NCBI RefSeq assembly: GCF_001280305.1
Contig: NZ_CP012623.1
Span: forward strand, 3,410,001-3,474,000
Length of the DNA: 64,000 nt
Origin: Hymenobacter sp. DG25A
Lineage (GTDB): Bacteria > Bacteroidota > Bacteroidia > Cytophagales > Hymenobacteraceae
Direction of reading: 5' to 3'
The notes under the pieces: model-generated
Databases searched by the model: none
What the model was told of the DNA's origin: nothing
Seen by the model: only the letters and a program-made list of their open reading frames with translations
In this document: positions 17,228-26,161 of the stretch, piece after piece
Layout: each line of letters starts with the position of its first letter
Numbering within the stretch: the first letter of the stretch is position 1
Program-made: the position numbers and the translations under genes

Positions 17228-17497
17228 ATGTCTGTTTCTGATGACGCCCGGGACGAGTCCGGGCACCTGATCCGCGAGCTGCACGGCGTAAAGCTGGCGC
17301 AGATAATGGAGTACCTGGTGGCCCACTATGGCTGGCCGGAGCTGGATAGCCGCATCCGGGTAAACTGCTTTGCCGTGAACCCCAGCATTAAATCCAGCCT
17401 TACCTTTCTGCGGCGCACCCCCTGGGCCCGCGCTAAGGTAGAGGAGCTTTACATTCAGGCCCGTACGGCCGAGGTGCTGGGAAAACCAAAGCCTTAA
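17228..17497 (+). CDS. VF530-family DNA-binding protein (DUF2132)
   Basis: An 89-residue protein with the conserved core ELHGVKLAQIMEYLVAHYGW followed by RIRVNCFAVNPSIKSSLTFL and RRTPWARAKVEELYI, the hallmark of the VF530/DUF2132 family. Members are small cytoplasmic proteins with a SAP-like fold described as double-stranded-DNA binding; the biological role is unknown. The start is the ATG at 17228. The next gene starts 30 bases downstream on the same strand. Confidence 0.88.
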   Translation: MSVSDDARDESGHLIRELHGVKLAQIMEYLVAHYGWPELDSRIRVNCFAVNPSIKSSLTFLRRTPWARAKVEELYIQARTAEVLGKPKP

Positions 17498-17527
17498 GCC
17501 AAATTTCAGCCCTAACCCGGAACAACT

Positions 17528-17851
17528 ATGGCCGATGCCTCCCAGAAATCCAGCCCGCAGGCCTTACTCCTCGGGGCCGGCTTGTTTGTGGTGTTTGAGC
17601 TGGTGGCTTTCTACCTGCTCCAGCTGCTTACCTCCGGGCTGGGCATGAGCAACCAGTTGCAGCCGGAGAATACCATTGTCAGCAACTGGGTGAAAACGGT
17701 GGTGTTTCTGCTGCTGCACCTCACGCTGGTGGTAGTGGCGGTGCTGGTGCTCAGCAACTGGCTGCCGCGCCGGTACCGCGGGCAGCTGATGGGCTGGTTT
17801 TACCTTTCCCTGCTGATGGGCTTTGTGCTGCTGTGGCCGCTGTTCAGCTAG
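17528..17851 (+). CDS. Small membrane protein with three predicted helices
   Basis: A 107-residue protein with hydrophobic segments at about residues 10-35, 52-77 and 86-106 and a positively charged loop (LPRRYRG) between the last two, predicting the orientation by the positive-inside rule. No family is recognised. It probably shares a transcript with the VF530 gene and is followed by a good bidirectional terminator. Confidence 0.6.
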   Translation: MADASQKSSPQALLLGAGLFVVFELVAFYLLQLLTSGLGMSNQLQPENTIVSNWVKTVVFLLLHLTLVVVAVLVLSNWLPRRYRGQLMGWFYLSLLMGFVLLWPLFS

Positions 17852-17874
17852 CGCCGGCAACCACTGTTCCGCAT

Positions 17875-17905
17875 AAAAAAGAGCCACTGCCGGGGGCAGT
17901 GGCTC
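17875..17905. terminator. Bidirectional terminator
   Basis: GAGCCACTGC pairs with GCAGTGGCTC around a 5-base loop, with an A run on the left that becomes a T run on the minus strand. It separates the small membrane protein from the convergent Hsp20-like gene. Confidence 0.8.
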
Positions 17906-17931
17906 CGTAAAACCAAAGGGGAAGAAGAAAA

Positions 17932-18315
17932 TTAGCGCTGCCGAATGTCGATTTCGCGGGGCTTGCCAGTGACATCCTTGTAGGGAATGCGCACCTGCAG
18001 CTCGTTGTTCTCGTGCACGGCATCAATGCGGGTCAGGTCCAGCGTATCGGGCAGCTCCAGGGACTGGGCAAACAGCGGAGCGCTGAGCTTGTCTTCCGGC
18101 TGATGCCGGAAGTCGCAAAATACCGTGAGGCGGTTGTGGTGCAGCACCACGTGGAAGTTTTCGGGCTGCACGGAAGGCGCCGCAACGTGAATAACGACGC
18201 CCTTCTCGCGCTTATCTACCCGCAACGTGCCCTGTGCCGTGCCACCACCCAAGGTGTTGAGCAAATCCAGCTGGGGGGCCAGGTTGTGAATAAATTCTTT
18301 GCTGATGAGCTTCAT
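17932..18315 (-). CDS. Divergent Hsp20/alpha-crystallin-like protein
   Basis: A 127-residue protein with an alpha-crystallin-like beta-sandwich: KGVVIHVAAPSVQPENFHVV resembles the ACD strands of small heat-shock proteins, then LTVFCDF and a final RIDAVHENNELQVRIPYKD that matches the pattern of A-x-x-x-N-G-V-L-x-V-x-x-P-K with substitutions. It is shorter and more divergent than the Hsp20 gene immediately upstream on the same strand and lacks a clear C-terminal IxI motif (it has IDIRQR). The predicted role is ATP-independent holding of unfolded proteins. The pair may have arisen by an old duplication. Confidence 0.7.
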   Translation of the reverse strand: MKLISKEFIHNLAPQLDLLNTLGGGTAQGTLRVDKREKGVVIHVAAPSVQPENFHVVLHHNRLTVFCDFRHQPEDKLSAPLFAQSLELPDTLDLTRIDAVHENNELQVRIPYKDVTGKPREIDIRQR

Positions 18316-18449
18316 GAGGAAATTAGTAAGGTTACTGCAGGTTATTCAAACCCCGTACCAATCTGTAACCCGCTATAAATAAGCCATAATGGCGCAGTGA
18401 AAGAGCGCCAGGAGCCTGCATTCGGCCATATTGTCTGCAAATGAGCCAC

Positions 18450-18489
18450 AAAAAAGCAGGCATTCCGCGCCCGGAATGCCTGCTTTTTT
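18450..18489. terminator. Intrinsic terminator after hsp20
   Basis: A long stem (18 bases per arm, AAAAAAGCAGGCATTCCG on the left) with a 4-base loop, flanked by A and T runs. It lies between the two Hsp20 genes, so they are probably transcribed separately. Confidence 0.88.
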
Positions 18490-18516
18490 GGTTGGTTTAT
18501 GGTATGGCTACTCTAC

Positions 18517-19140
18517 TTAAGAGCCAACGCCGGAGCCTTGTCTGGAGGTGCCGGGCGCATTTTGCTGGCTGCCGCCGCGCTGGCCCGTAGAAGCTTCCTG
18601 CACGGGCACTTCCGTGGCATTGCGGCCCACCCGCTCCGACATTTTTCCGCTGGTGCTGCCTTTGCCAACATTGCCGTCGCCTCCGCCTGCCTGGCCGCCC
18701 TGCTTACCCCGCACCTCAATCTGGTGGCGCATGGTTTTCTGGGTGTCTTTGGGAACATGCACGTGCAAAACCCCATCTTCAAAGGTGGCCTCTATCTTAT
18801 TGGCGTCCACCGTGTCGGGCATATCGAAGGCGCGGTAGAAGGAGCCGTAGGAGTTTTCCACCAGATGGTACTGCCGCTCATTCCGCTCGTTGTGGAACTG
18901 CCGCTCGCCGGAAATAGCCAGGCGGCCCTGCTGAAAATCCACCTTTATTTCGTCGCGCTTCAGGCCGGGCAGGGACGCTTCTATTTCGAAACCCTGCTCG
19001 GTTTCAAATGCATCAACCTGAGGCGAAAAACTGGCTACTCTGCCCTGCGAGGCCAATGAGTCATTGAAGAAGCGGTCTAGCATGGAGGAGAAGCTGGAGG
19101 GCGCTCCGGGAAAGGAGCTCTGATACTTTTGAATAGCCAT
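18517..19140 (-). CDS. Hsp20 family small heat-shock protein
   Basis: A 207-residue small heat-shock protein. Residues about 40-140 form the alpha-crystallin domain with PQVDAFETEQGFEIEASLPG, LAISGERQF and the C-terminal signature ATFEDGVLHVHVPKDTQ. An N-terminal arm (MLDRFFND) typical of oligomerising sHsps precedes it. Unusually, about 60 residues of Gly/Ser/Gln-rich, probably disordered sequence follow the domain (KQGGQAGGGDGNVGKGST onward), longer than in most bacterial Hsp20 proteins. The upstream region to about 19260 is AT-rich, but no stress-promoter element could be assigned confidently. Confidence 0.93.
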   Translation of the reverse strand: MAIQKYQSSFPGAPSSFSSMLDRFFNDSLASQGRVASFSPQVDAFETEQGFEIEASLPGLKRDEIKVDFQQGRLAISGERQFHNERNERQYHLVENSYGSFYRAFDMPDTVDANKIEATFEDGVLHVHVPKDTQKTMRHQIEVRGKQGGQAGGGDGNVGKGSTSGKMSERVGRNATEVPVQEASTGQRGGSQQNAPGTSRQGSGVGS

Positions 19141-19356
19141 GGCGTAGAGTGGTTAAAACGGGTGAAATGATTAGATATATAACTAATTAAATATACGCTA
19201 TAATTATATGCCTTTGTTCCAACAATGGCTATATAACTTTGTCCTTTGCAAGCTTTCCGCATCTCATCAACTTTACATAATGACTGGGCCATATAGCTCA
19301 GGCAATAGGAATTCCCTGCTCCGCCTTCCTACCTTTAGCATCCTATTCTCTATCCT

Positions 19357-19773
19357 ATGCACGTTTCCGACTTTCTCCACGTGGTTTATCGTGCCGACCT
19401 GGATATTCTCTTTGGCCGATGGATGCGGTTAGTCTCCGGAGCGGAAATGTATGCGGGCTATGCTTATCTGCTGGACCAGGCCGCTGAGCATAAGTGCCGG
19501 CACTGGCTGCTGGATGCCCGGCGCCGCATCAATACCGATAAAGAAGGCGCGCAATGGATGGTAACTACCTTTCTGCCCGGCGCCGTAGCGCGCCTGGGTG
19601 GTAGCCTGCAGCTGGCGTATCTGCTGGGGCCGGTGATGCTGCGCAATCAGGAGGCCGATGCCGCCTTTCCGCCGGCTTCCTTTTTTGTGGGCAAAGCCTT
19701 TGGTGCTGAACGCTTTATTGAGGAAGGTGAGGCCATTGCCTGGCTGCAAGGCCAGAGTGTTTCCATGGTCTGA
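19357..19773 (+). CDS. Hypothetical protein, STAS/SpoIIAA-like pattern
   Basis: A 138-residue cytoplasmic protein: [20 protein letters not shown], then a hydrophobic strand [11 protein letters not shown], a helix-rich middle with [15 protein letters not shown] and a C-terminal helix AIAWLQGQ. The strand-helix alternation and the LLDARRR strand recall STAS or SpoIIAA-like folds, and a paralogue with the same layout is encoded at 41853-42284. Function is unknown; the fold is an inference from pattern only. It ends 26 bases before the MFS gene on the same strand and could be co-transcribed. Confidence 0.6.
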   Translation: MHVSDFLHVVYRADLDILFGRWMRLVSGAEMYAGYAYLLDQAAEHKCRHWLLDARRRINTDKEGAQWMVTTFLPGAVARLGGSLQLAYLLGPVMLRNQEADAAFPPASFFVGKAFGAERFIEEGEAIAWLQGQSVSMV

Positions 19774-19799
19774 GTATCCGTAGTATCTATTCTACTCCC

Positions 19800-21044
19800 A
19801 TGTCTGCTAAACGCAACGCAGCCTTAGGCTTCATTTTCGTCACCATTCTGGTAGATGTCATCGGGCTGGGCATCATAATTCCCGTCATGCCCCGGCTGAT
19901 TGAGCAGCTCACGGGCGGCGGGTTGAGCGAGGCTTCGCAGTACGGCGGCTGGCTCACGTTTTCCTACGCCATCATGCAGTTTGTGTGCTCCCCCGTGCTG
20001 GGCGGGCTTAGTGACCGGTTTGGCCGGCGCCCCATCCTGCTGTTCTCGCTCCTGGGCCTGGGTATCGACTACATATTTCTGGCGCTGGCCCCTACTATCG
20101 GGTGGCTGTTTGTGGGGCGCCTGATTGCCGGCGTAGCCGGGGCCAGCTTCACTACCGCCACCGCTTACATTGCCGATATCAGCACCCCGGAAAAGCGGGC
20201 GCAGAATTTTGGAATGGTGGGCGCGGCCTTTGGGCTGGGTTTCATCATTGGGCCCACACTGGGCGGTATTTTCAGCCATTGGGGCCCCCGGGTGCCGTTT
20301 ATGGTGGCGGCCGGTCTGAGCCTGGTTAACTTTCTGTATGGCTATCTGGTGCTGCCGGAGTCGCTGGATCTGAAGCACCGCCGCCGCTTTAACTGGCGCC
20401 GGGCCAACCCCGTAGGCTCCCTGCTGCAGCTGCGCCGCTACCCGGTGGTGGCCGGCCTCATCGTATCCCTGGTGCTGGTGTACATTGCCTCCCACGCCGT
20501 GCAGTCTACCTGGACATATTATACCATGCTGAAATTCAGCTGGACGGAGCGCTGGGTGGGGTATTCCCTGGGCTTTGTGGGGTTGCTCACAGCTATTGTG
20601 CAGGGCGGGCTCATCCGCTTTATTATTGCCCGGCTGGGCCAGCGCAATACCGTATATGCCGGCCTGCTGTTGTATAGCTTTGGCCTGCTGCTGTTTGCGT
20701 TTGCCGGCCAGAGCTGGCAGATGTTCGCCTTTCTGGTGCCCTACTGCCTGGGCGGTATTACGGGGCCGGCGCTGCAGGGCATTATTTCCGGGCAGGTGCC
20801 GCCCAATGAGCAGGGCGAGCTGCAAGGCGCCCTCACCAGCCTGGTGAGCCTGACCACCATTCTGGGGCCGCCGCTCATGACCAACTTGTTTGCCTATTTC
20901 ACCAGCCCCGGGGCGCCGGTGCACTTTGCGGGTGCGCCCTTTCTGATGGGCTCTGTGCTGGCGCTGGCCAGTCTGCTGTTCACCCTCCGCTCCCTGGCGC
21001 ACTACCGGCATCCGGCCCCCGTAGCGCAGCAAACCTCCGCCTAG
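19800..21044 (+). CDS. MFS transporter, TCR/Tet-type drug exporter
   Basis: A 414-residue inner-membrane protein with twelve hydrophobic helices. The N-terminal half has [19 protein letters not shown] in helix 1 and the MFS motif A between helices 2 and 3 as [14 protein letters not shown], then the antiporter motif C in helix 5 as [16 protein letters not shown]. These are the features of TetA-type proton antiporters that export drugs. The actual substrate is unknown. The GNAT acetyltransferase gene starts 18 bases later on the same strand, a frequent partnering of exporter and acetyltransferase but not proof of a resistance role. Confidence 0.9.
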   Translation: MSAKRNAALGFIFVTILVDVIGLGIIIPVMPRLIEQLTGGGLSEASQYGGWLTFSYAIMQFVCSPVLGGLSDRFGRRPILLFSLLGLGIDYIFLALAPTIGWLFVGRLIAGVAGASFTTATAYIADISTPEKRAQNFGMVGAAFGLGFIIGPTLGGIFSHWGPRVPFMVAAGLSLVNFLYGYLVLPESLDLKHRRRFNWRRANPVGSLLQLRRYPVVAGLIVSLVLVYIASHAVQSTWTYYTMLKFSWTERWVGYSLGFVGLLTAIVQGGLIRFIIARLGQRNTVYAGLLLYSFGLLLFAFAGQSWQMFAFLVPYCLGGITGPALQGIISGQVPPNEQGELQGALTSLVSLTTILGPPLMTNLFAYFTSPGAPVHFAGAPFLMGSVLALASLLFTLRSLAHYRHPAPVAQQTSA

Positions 21045-21062
21045 TACCGGCAGCCTATTCCT

Positions 21063-21572
21063 ATGCTCCATATCCGCCTGGCTACCCCCGCCGATTTACC
21101 GGCTATTCTGCGCATTGTGCGGGCAGTGGTGCCGCTGATGCACGCGGCCGGCAATTTTCAGTGGGAAGCCACGTATCCCAATGAGCAGGTGTTTCAGGAG
21201 GATATAGCAAAAGCCTGGCTGTGGGTAGCTGAGCTGGACGGGCAGGTGGCCGGCGTAGCGGCCCTCACCACGGCCCAGGACCCGGAATACGCCCAGGCCG
21301 ACTGGGACGCCACCGAGCCCGCCGTGGTTACGCACCGCCTGGCCGTGGACCCCGCCGCGCAGGGAAAAGGAATAGCGGCGGCCTTACTAACCCAGGCTGA
21401 GGAGCAGGGCCGGCAATGGGGCCTGCGCGTAGCCCGCGTTGATACCAACTCTGAAAACCGCGCCACGAAGGCCCTGTTCCCTAAGCTGGGTTACCGCTTT
21501 GCGGGCGAAATCACGCTGGCCTTCCGGCCGGGGCTGCGTTTTTTTTGCTATGAAAAGCAGCTGGGTTTTTAG
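21063..21572 (+). CDS. GNAT family N-acetyltransferase
   Basis: A 169-residue GNAT: beginning MLHIRLATPADLPAILRIVR, followed by the strand LDGQVAGVAAL, and the acetyl-CoA binding motif A as HRLAVDPAAQGKGIAAALLT (Q/RxxGxG/A present as QGKGIA). The C-terminal part includes NSENRATKALFPKLGYRFAG, the usual motif B. The acceptor is unknown. It follows the MFS gene closely and ends before a hairpin at 21632. Confidence 0.9.
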   Translation: MLHIRLATPADLPAILRIVRAVVPLMHAAGNFQWEATYPNEQVFQEDIAKAWLWVAELDGQVAGVAALTTAQDPEYAQADWDATEPAVVTHRLAVDPAAQGKGIAAALLTQAEEQGRQWGLRVARVDTNSENRATKALFPKLGYRFAGEITLAFRPGLRFFCYEKQLGF

Positions 21573-21631
21573 TAAGTCAATATTCTAAGGTTTAGGAATT
21601 TATAGATTTATAGCTCTGGCAATGCCGGCGT

Positions 21632-21660
21632 GTAAAGGCGGCGGCGAGGCCGCTTTTTAC
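21632..21660 (+). terminator. Probable terminator after the GNAT gene
   Basis: GTAAAGGCGGC pairs with GCCGCTTTTTAC around a short loop, with T residues inside the right arm. It lies 60 bases after the GNAT stop and just before the candidate clc promoter. Confidence 0.65.
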
Positions 21661-21682
21661 CCCCTGTCCCGGAAAGCGGCTT

Positions 21683-21690
21683 TACTTTTG
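21683..21690 (+). promoter_or_regulatory. Bacteroidota-type -7 box upstream of the CLC gene
   Basis: TACTTTTG matches TAnnTTTG. It would give a leader of about 100 bases before the CLC start at 21798; no known riboswitch was recognised in that leader. Confidence 0.5.
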
Positions 21691-21797
21691 TGGCGTCGCG
21701 CTCGTACCCTCTCTAAGCGCTTCTTTGGCTTCCGGATCAGGAGAAAAACCAATTAGGGGTGCAACGTGTCTATTAATAGTACCAAACCCATTGCTTG

Positions 21798-23684
21798 ATG
21801 AAGAATACGGCTCCCCACACCGGCATCCCTGTTTCTACCTCGCTCGACCTGGCCCTGGCCTCGGAAAACATGCAGACCCAGCGCCTGCAAAATACCCGAC
21901 GAACGATTTGGATTGCAGTGCTGGCCGTGGGTATTGCTGTGGTCATCAGCGCGGTAGCGCGCCTGCTTGTGTACCTCATTAACCTGGTAACGAACCTGTC
22001 TTTTTTCGGGGAGCTGTCGGTGCGGTACCACAGCCCGGCTGAAAACCAGCTGGGGTTATTTGTGATAATTCTGCCGGCCCTGGGTGGCCTTATTGTGGGC
22101 CTCATGGCGCTGTATGGCTCCAAGGCCATTCGGGGCCACGGTATTCCAGAGGCCATGGAGCAGATTCTGACCAATAAAAGCCGCATCAAGCCTTCCATCA
22201 TGCTGCTGAAGCCCCTTTCGGCGGCCATTTCTATTGGCACCGGCGGGCCGTTCGGGGCCGAGGGGCCTATTATTGCTACGGGCGGCGCCTTTGGCTCTAC
22301 GGTGGGCCAGCTGCTGAAAATCACCCACGCTGAGCGCAAGGTGCTGCTGGCGGCGGGCGCCACGGCCGGCATGACGGCCATCTTCGGCACGCCGGTAGCA
22401 GCCATTTTCCTGGCTATTGAGCTCCTGTTGTTCGAGTTTTCGCCGCGCTCCATTATTCCTGTGGCGCTGGCCTGCATTACCGGGGCCGCGGGTCACCACC
22501 TGTTGTTCGAATCAGGCCCTACGTTCCCCATGCCGCTGGTAGCCGCCCCCGGCAACGAGGCCCTGGCCGTTTATAGCGTGATGGGGCTGCTGATTGGCGT
22601 CATTTCAGTGCTGGTAACCAAGCTGGTGTACTGGATTGAGGATATGTTTGAGAAGCTGCCCATTCACTGGATGTGGTGGCCGGCGTTGGGCGGGCTGGCC
22701 GTGGGCTTGGTGGGCTACTTTGCCCCGCGCACGCTGGGCGTGGGCTATGAGAATATCACCGACCTGCTGTCGGGCAAGCTGCCCCTGCAGGTTATCCTGT
22801 CTTTGTGCCTGCTGAAGTTTACATCTTGGGCTGTTTCCCTGGGAAGTGGCACCTCCGGCGGCACGCTGGCTCCGCTGCTCACCATTGGCGGGGCTACCGG
22901 CGCGCTGCTGGGGCTGGGCGCGCAGCAGCTGTTCCCCGAGGCGGGTGTTGTGCTGCCGCTGGCGGCTTTGGTAGGCATGGCCGCTATGTTTGCCGGCGCC
23001 TCCCGGGCCCTGCTGACGTCCATCATCTTTGCTGTCGAATTCACGGGACAGTCCAATCCGCTACTGCCCCTATTGGGGGCCTGCGTGGGGTCGTACCTGG
23101 TTTCTACCCTGCTGATGGACAATACCATCATGACGGAGAAAATTGCCCGCCGCGGTGTAAAAACCCCCGATTCCTACGAGCCCGATGCCCTGGAGAAAAT
23201 CCGGGTGGAGCAGGTGTTGCGCGAAGGCGGCCTCACGGTAAGCGCCGAAAACTCCCTGCAGGAAGTGCGCGAGTGGCTGGGCCGCAAACCCGATAACCGC
23301 GCCAACTACTTTGTTATCGTGGACAATACGGGGGTGTTTGAGGGCATTGTGAGCGTGGCGGAGCTGTACGGCCCGTACCCTGATTTGGCGGCCCCCATCC
23401 GCAGCATCGTTTCGGCCCAGCTGCCCTCGGTGCAGGCCACCGATACCCTGCGCGCGGCGGTAAGCACTATGGCCCGGGCCGGGGTAGATGTGCTGCCGGT
23501 GGTATCACCGGACAATCCGCGCCTGGTCACGGGGGTGCTGTCGTACCACGATATCATCCGCTCGTACCGGTTCCGGCTGGAGGAAGAGGAAGGCTCACAA
23601 ACGGATATTTCCCTGCGCCGCCATGGTATCCGGATTATGCTGCGCGGCAATAAGCTGCTGCGCGGCAACCGCATCCGCAGCTAG
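21798..23684 (+). CDS. CLC-family chloride channel/antiporter with CBS domains
   Basis: A 628-residue protein. The membrane part (about residues 35-430) carries the CLC anion-pathway motifs: GHGIPEAME (GSGIP equivalent), GTGGPFGAEGP, which retains the gating glutamate of GxEGP, and GSGTSGGTLAPLL (GxFxP equivalent). A cytoplasmic tail follows with two CBS domains (about 465-520 and 530-590; SIVSAQLPSVQATDTLRAAV marks the second), which usually bind nucleotides and regulate gating. The C-terminus is very basic. Both Cl-/H+ exchange and passive Cl- conduction are possible; fluoride-type CLC is unlikely because those are shorter and lack CBS domains. The stop codon overlaps that of the convergent oxidoreductase gene. 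Confidence 0.93.
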   Translation: MKNTAPHTGIPVSTSLDLALASENMQTQRLQNTRRTIWIAVLAVGIAVVISAVARLLVYLINLVTNLSFFGELSVRYHSPAENQLGLFVIILPALGGLIVGLMALYGSKAIRGHGIPEAMEQILTNKSRIKPSIMLLKPLSAAISIGTGGPFGAEGPIIATGGAFGSTVGQLLKITHAERKVLLAAGATAGMTAIFGTPVAAIFLAIELLLFEFSPRSIIPVALACITGAAGHHLLFESGPTFPMPLVAAPGNEALAVYSVMGLLIGVISVLVTKLVYWIEDMFEKLPIHWMWWPALGGLAVGLVGYFAPRTLGVGYENITDLLSGKLPLQVILSLCLLKFTSWAVSLGSGTSGGTLAPLLTIGGATGALLGLGAQQLFPEAGVVLPLAALVGMAAMFAGASRALLTSIIFAVEFTGQSNPLLPLLGACVGSYLVSTLLMDNTIMTEKIARRGVKTPDSYEPDALEKIRVEQVLREGGLTVSAENSLQEVREWLGRKPDNRANYFVIVDNTGVFEGIVSVAELYGPYPDLAAPIRSIVSAQLPSVQATDTLRAAVSTMARAGVDVLPVVSPDNPRLVTGVLSYHDIIRSYRFRLEEEEGSQTDISLRRHGIRIMLRGNKLLRGNRIRS

Positions 23685-24712
23685 CCGACGGCAGTTGGCG
23701 GCTGCTCCAGCAGGGCCAGCTGGGCCACCATATCGGCTTCCGTAATGGGGTAGGGCTGCTGGTGCCGAATGGTCTGCCGGACGGCTTCAAACAAACCCAT
23801 ATAGTGGCCGCGCGGCGCCGGTAAAGCCCGGGGCGAAAGCGCGCCATCGGGCCCTACCAGCGTGAGCCGCCCGGTTGCCTCTTCGGGCTCCAGGCCGTAC
23901 TCATCCGCTCCCGGCGACAGACCCTGCAGCAGCTGTGCTTCCTGCACATCGGCGCGGGGCTTGCTGAAGCTGCCCGCCGTGCCATGCAGCACAAAGGCCG
24001 GGCCGGGGTCGGCTACCAGCAGGCTGCTGGTGACCGTAACGTGCAGCCCGGTGGCGTACCGGAGGTGGAAGGTGAAGTAGTCATCTACCCGGGAGCCGGG
24101 GCGGTAGCTTCCCAGGGCTTTGTAGCTGTGCTGAGGTGGGCCAAACAGGCTGATAACCTGGTCCAGCAGGTGCGGGCCCAGGTCGTAGAGCAGGCCGCTG
24201 CCGGGAATAGGCTCTTCCTTGAAGGTTTTTTTGTTGAGCGCGAGCTTGTAGCGGTCGAAGCGGAAATGAGCTTCCATGAGCTGGCCCAGCTGCCCGCTGG
24301 CTACCACTTGCCTTACCAATTGAAAGTCACTGTCCCAGCGCCGGTTCTGGTAGGGGAGCAAGTCGCGGTTTACGCGGCGGCTCAGGTGGTACAGCTCCTG
24401 TATTTCCGCCACCGTAGTGGCCACGGGCTTTTCCAGGAGCACATGCTTACCGGCCTGCAGCGCCTGCCGGGCAAACTCCACGTGGGTATTGTTGGGAGTA
24501 TTTACCACCACCAACTCTACGGCTTCATCGGCCAGTAAGGCATCTACGCTGGGGTAGCTGCGCACGGCCGGGTAGTGCAGGTGGGTCTGCCGCTGGTGCC
24601 GCTCCGTAATGGCCGCCAGCGTAAAGCCGGGGTGGGCCTCCAGAAAAGGCGCGTGAAATACCCGCCCCGACATTCCGTAAGCAAGCAGACCAGTTTGAAT
24701 AGGGGTGGGCAT
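23681..24712 (-). CDS. Gfo/Idh/MocA family NAD(P)-dependent oxidoreductase
   Basis: A 343-residue cytoplasmic enzyme. The N-terminal Rossmann domain begins TGLLAYGMSGRVFHAPFL, a variant of GxGxxG common in this family, then VVVNTPNNTHVEFARQALQA and HVLLEKPVATT, where EKP supplies the conserved catalytic-region lysine. The C-terminal domain contains GSGLLYDLGPHLLDQVISLF. Length and order are those of Gfo/Idh/MocA sugar or inositol dehydrogenases; substrate unknown. The ATG at 24710-24712 is used. Its stop codon and that of clc share a CTAG sequence, so the two genes are convergent with no terminator between them. Confidence 0.9.
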   Translation of the reverse strand: MPTPIQTGLLAYGMSGRVFHAPFLEAHPGFTLAAITERHQRQTHLHYPAVRSYPSVDALLADEAVELVVVNTPNNTHVEFARQALQAGKHVLLEKPVATTVAEIQELYHLSRRVNRDLLPYQNRRWDSDFQLVRQVVASGQLGQLMEAHFRFDRYKLALNKKTFKEEPIPGSGLLYDLGPHLLDQVISLFGPPQHSYKALGSYRPGSRVDDYFTFHLRYATGLHVTVTSSLLVADPGPAFVLHGTAGSFSKPRADVQEAQLLQGLSPGADEYGLEPEEATGRLTLVGPDGALSPRALPAPRGHYMGLFEAVRQTIRHQQPYPITEADMVAQLALLEQPPTAVG

Positions 24713-24748
24713 AAGGCACAAGCATATAAGCCGCCGGGCAGAACCGGC

Positions 24749-25213
24749 TTAGGGTATCTCCCGAAACGGCAAATCCAGGCAAATGGCTTCAATGGCCGTT
24801 TCCCCGTTCCCGGCAATAGCATACAGGCATTCCTCGTAGCCGCCGTATACCTGGCCGGTGGCGCTCATCAGCAGCAACAGATTCTCCGTGTAGGCCTGGC
24901 CAATGATGTACAGGGCCAGCTCGCCGGCCCGGAAAGCATAGTCGGCCAGAGGGTAGCCGGTGGCATTCTGGTGGGCGCGCACCACATCAAAGTGGAGGTA
25001 GGCAATACTATCGTCGCGGCGGATGAAGTAGAGCATGAGGCCGCCAAACTCGCTTAAAAATGCCAGCACTGCCGGGGGCCAGCCCGCCACGGTAGACGCG
25101 GGCACCTGGCAGTGGCTAAGCTCCACCGTACGGTTTGCGTGCCAGCCTGCCTCTACCAGCAGATGGTGCACCTCAGCAGAGAATATGAACGAACGACTAG
25201 TAGAATTACTCAT
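24749..25213 (-). CDS. SUKH-3 family immunity-type protein
   Basis: A 154-residue protein with the SUKH-3 layout: EVHHLLVEAGWHANRTVELS near the N-terminus, AVLAFLSEFGGLMLYF, the conserved LHFDVVRAHQ, and the C-terminal TGQVYGGYEECLYAIAGNG. SUKH proteins are mostly immunity factors against polymorphic or contact-dependent toxins, though some are stand-alone. No toxin gene, secretion locus or second immunity gene is adjacent, so this one is an orphan. It is on the same strand as the oxidoreductase (upstream of it by 36 bases) and the pirin gene. The family assignment is from motif pattern; the immunity role is from the family. Confidence 0.8.
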   Translation of the reverse strand: MSNSTSRSFIFSAEVHHLLVEAGWHANRTVELSHCQVPASTVAGWPPAVLAFLSEFGGLMLYFIRRDDSIAYLHFDVVRAHQNATGYPLADYAFRAGELALYIIGQAYTENLLLLMSATGQVYGGYEECLYAIAGNGETAIEAICLDLPFREIP

Positions 25214-25258
25214 AAGCTGAGTAAGGTAAAGAAGTTCAATCAGGGAAACTAATGCGTT

Positions 25259-26119
25259 TTAACCCTGCCAGGTGCCAAATTTTCCCGACTGATAGTCGTG
25301 GTAGGCCTGGCGGATTTCGGCTTCCGTATTCATCACGAAAGGACCGTATGCTACAATGGGCTCGCCAAAAGGCCGGGCGTGGCCCAGCAGGATTTTGGCA
25401 TCGGTCAGGGCTTCTACCCGGAGCTCGTCGCCTTGGTGGGTAAACTCTACCAGCTGGCGGGCTTCAGTCTCCTGCCCGTTCACGCGCAGCTTTCCCTGAA
25501 TGGTATAGAAGAAGATGCTGCGCTCGGCGGCAATGCCCAGCTCCAGGGTGCTACCGGCCTGCAGGTCAATGGTGGCCAGCTGCACATCGGCCAGCGGCTG
25601 AATGGCCCCGGCCGTGCCCGCCCAGGTGCCCGATACGGCATGAATCAGAATTCGTCCCTCATCCAGCGCCACCGTCGGAATTTCATCCTTCTGCAGCCCG
25701 ATGTAGCGCGGTTCCACCATCTTGTCTTTAGCGGGCAGGTTCACCCATAGCTGCAGAATCTCCAGGTCGCCGCCGGCGGCTTTAAACTGCTCGGAGGACA
25801 CCTCGGAGTGAATGAGGCCGCGCCCGGCCGTCATCCACTGAATGCCGCCGGCTTCAATCACGCTTTCGTGCCCGCTGCTGTCTTTGTGCAGAATGTCGCC
25901 GGCCACAATAAACGTAACCGTCTCAAAGCCCCGGTGCGGGTGTGGGCCAAACGGCAGCCCCTGGTTTTTAGGCCGATACACCTGCGGACCGTGGTGATTC
26001 AGAAACAGAAACGGGTCGATGTGCTCCACGGCCTGCGTGGGCAGGGCGCGGTAGGTAACCAGGTCAGCAATAGGGGCGCTAACGGCGCGGTGCTGCTGTT
26101 TTATTTGGCGAAGCGACAT
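25259..26119 (-). CDS. Pirin family protein
   Basis: A 286-residue bicupin. The N-terminal cupin has HIDPFLFLNHHGP, the pirin signature FGPHPHRGFETVTFIVAGD (metal-binding His-x-His and Glu) and GGIQWMTAGRGLIHSE. A second, degenerate cupin follows, closing with HARPFGEPIVAYGPFVMNTE, characteristic of the pirin C-terminal region. Bacterial pirins are iron- or other-metal-binding proteins with reported quercetinase or redox-related roles; which applies here cannot be told. Starts at the ATG 26117-26119. Confidence 0.95.
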   Translation of the reverse strand: MSLRQIKQQHRAVSAPIADLVTYRALPTQAVEHIDPFLFLNHHGPQVYRPKNQGLPFGPHPHRGFETVTFIVAGDILHKDSSGHESVIEAGGIQWMTAGRGLIHSEVSSEQFKAAGGDLEILQLWVNLPAKDKMVEPRYIGLQKDEIPTVALDEGRILIHAVSGTWAGTAGAIQPLADVQLATIDLQAGSTLELGIAAERSIFFYTIQGKLRVNGQETEARQLVEFTHQGDELRVEALTDAKILLGHARPFGEPIVAYGPFVMNTEAEIRQAYHDYQSGKFGTWQG

Positions 26120-26161
26120 AGAAATCAGGCAGAGAATAGATAATGGGAAGGGATACTGGCT

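Noticed and set aside
21691..21797. Possible fluoride or other riboswitch before the CLC gene
   Set aside because: No match to the conserved fluoride-riboswitch core could be found, and the CLC has CBS domains unlike fluoride-type CLCs.
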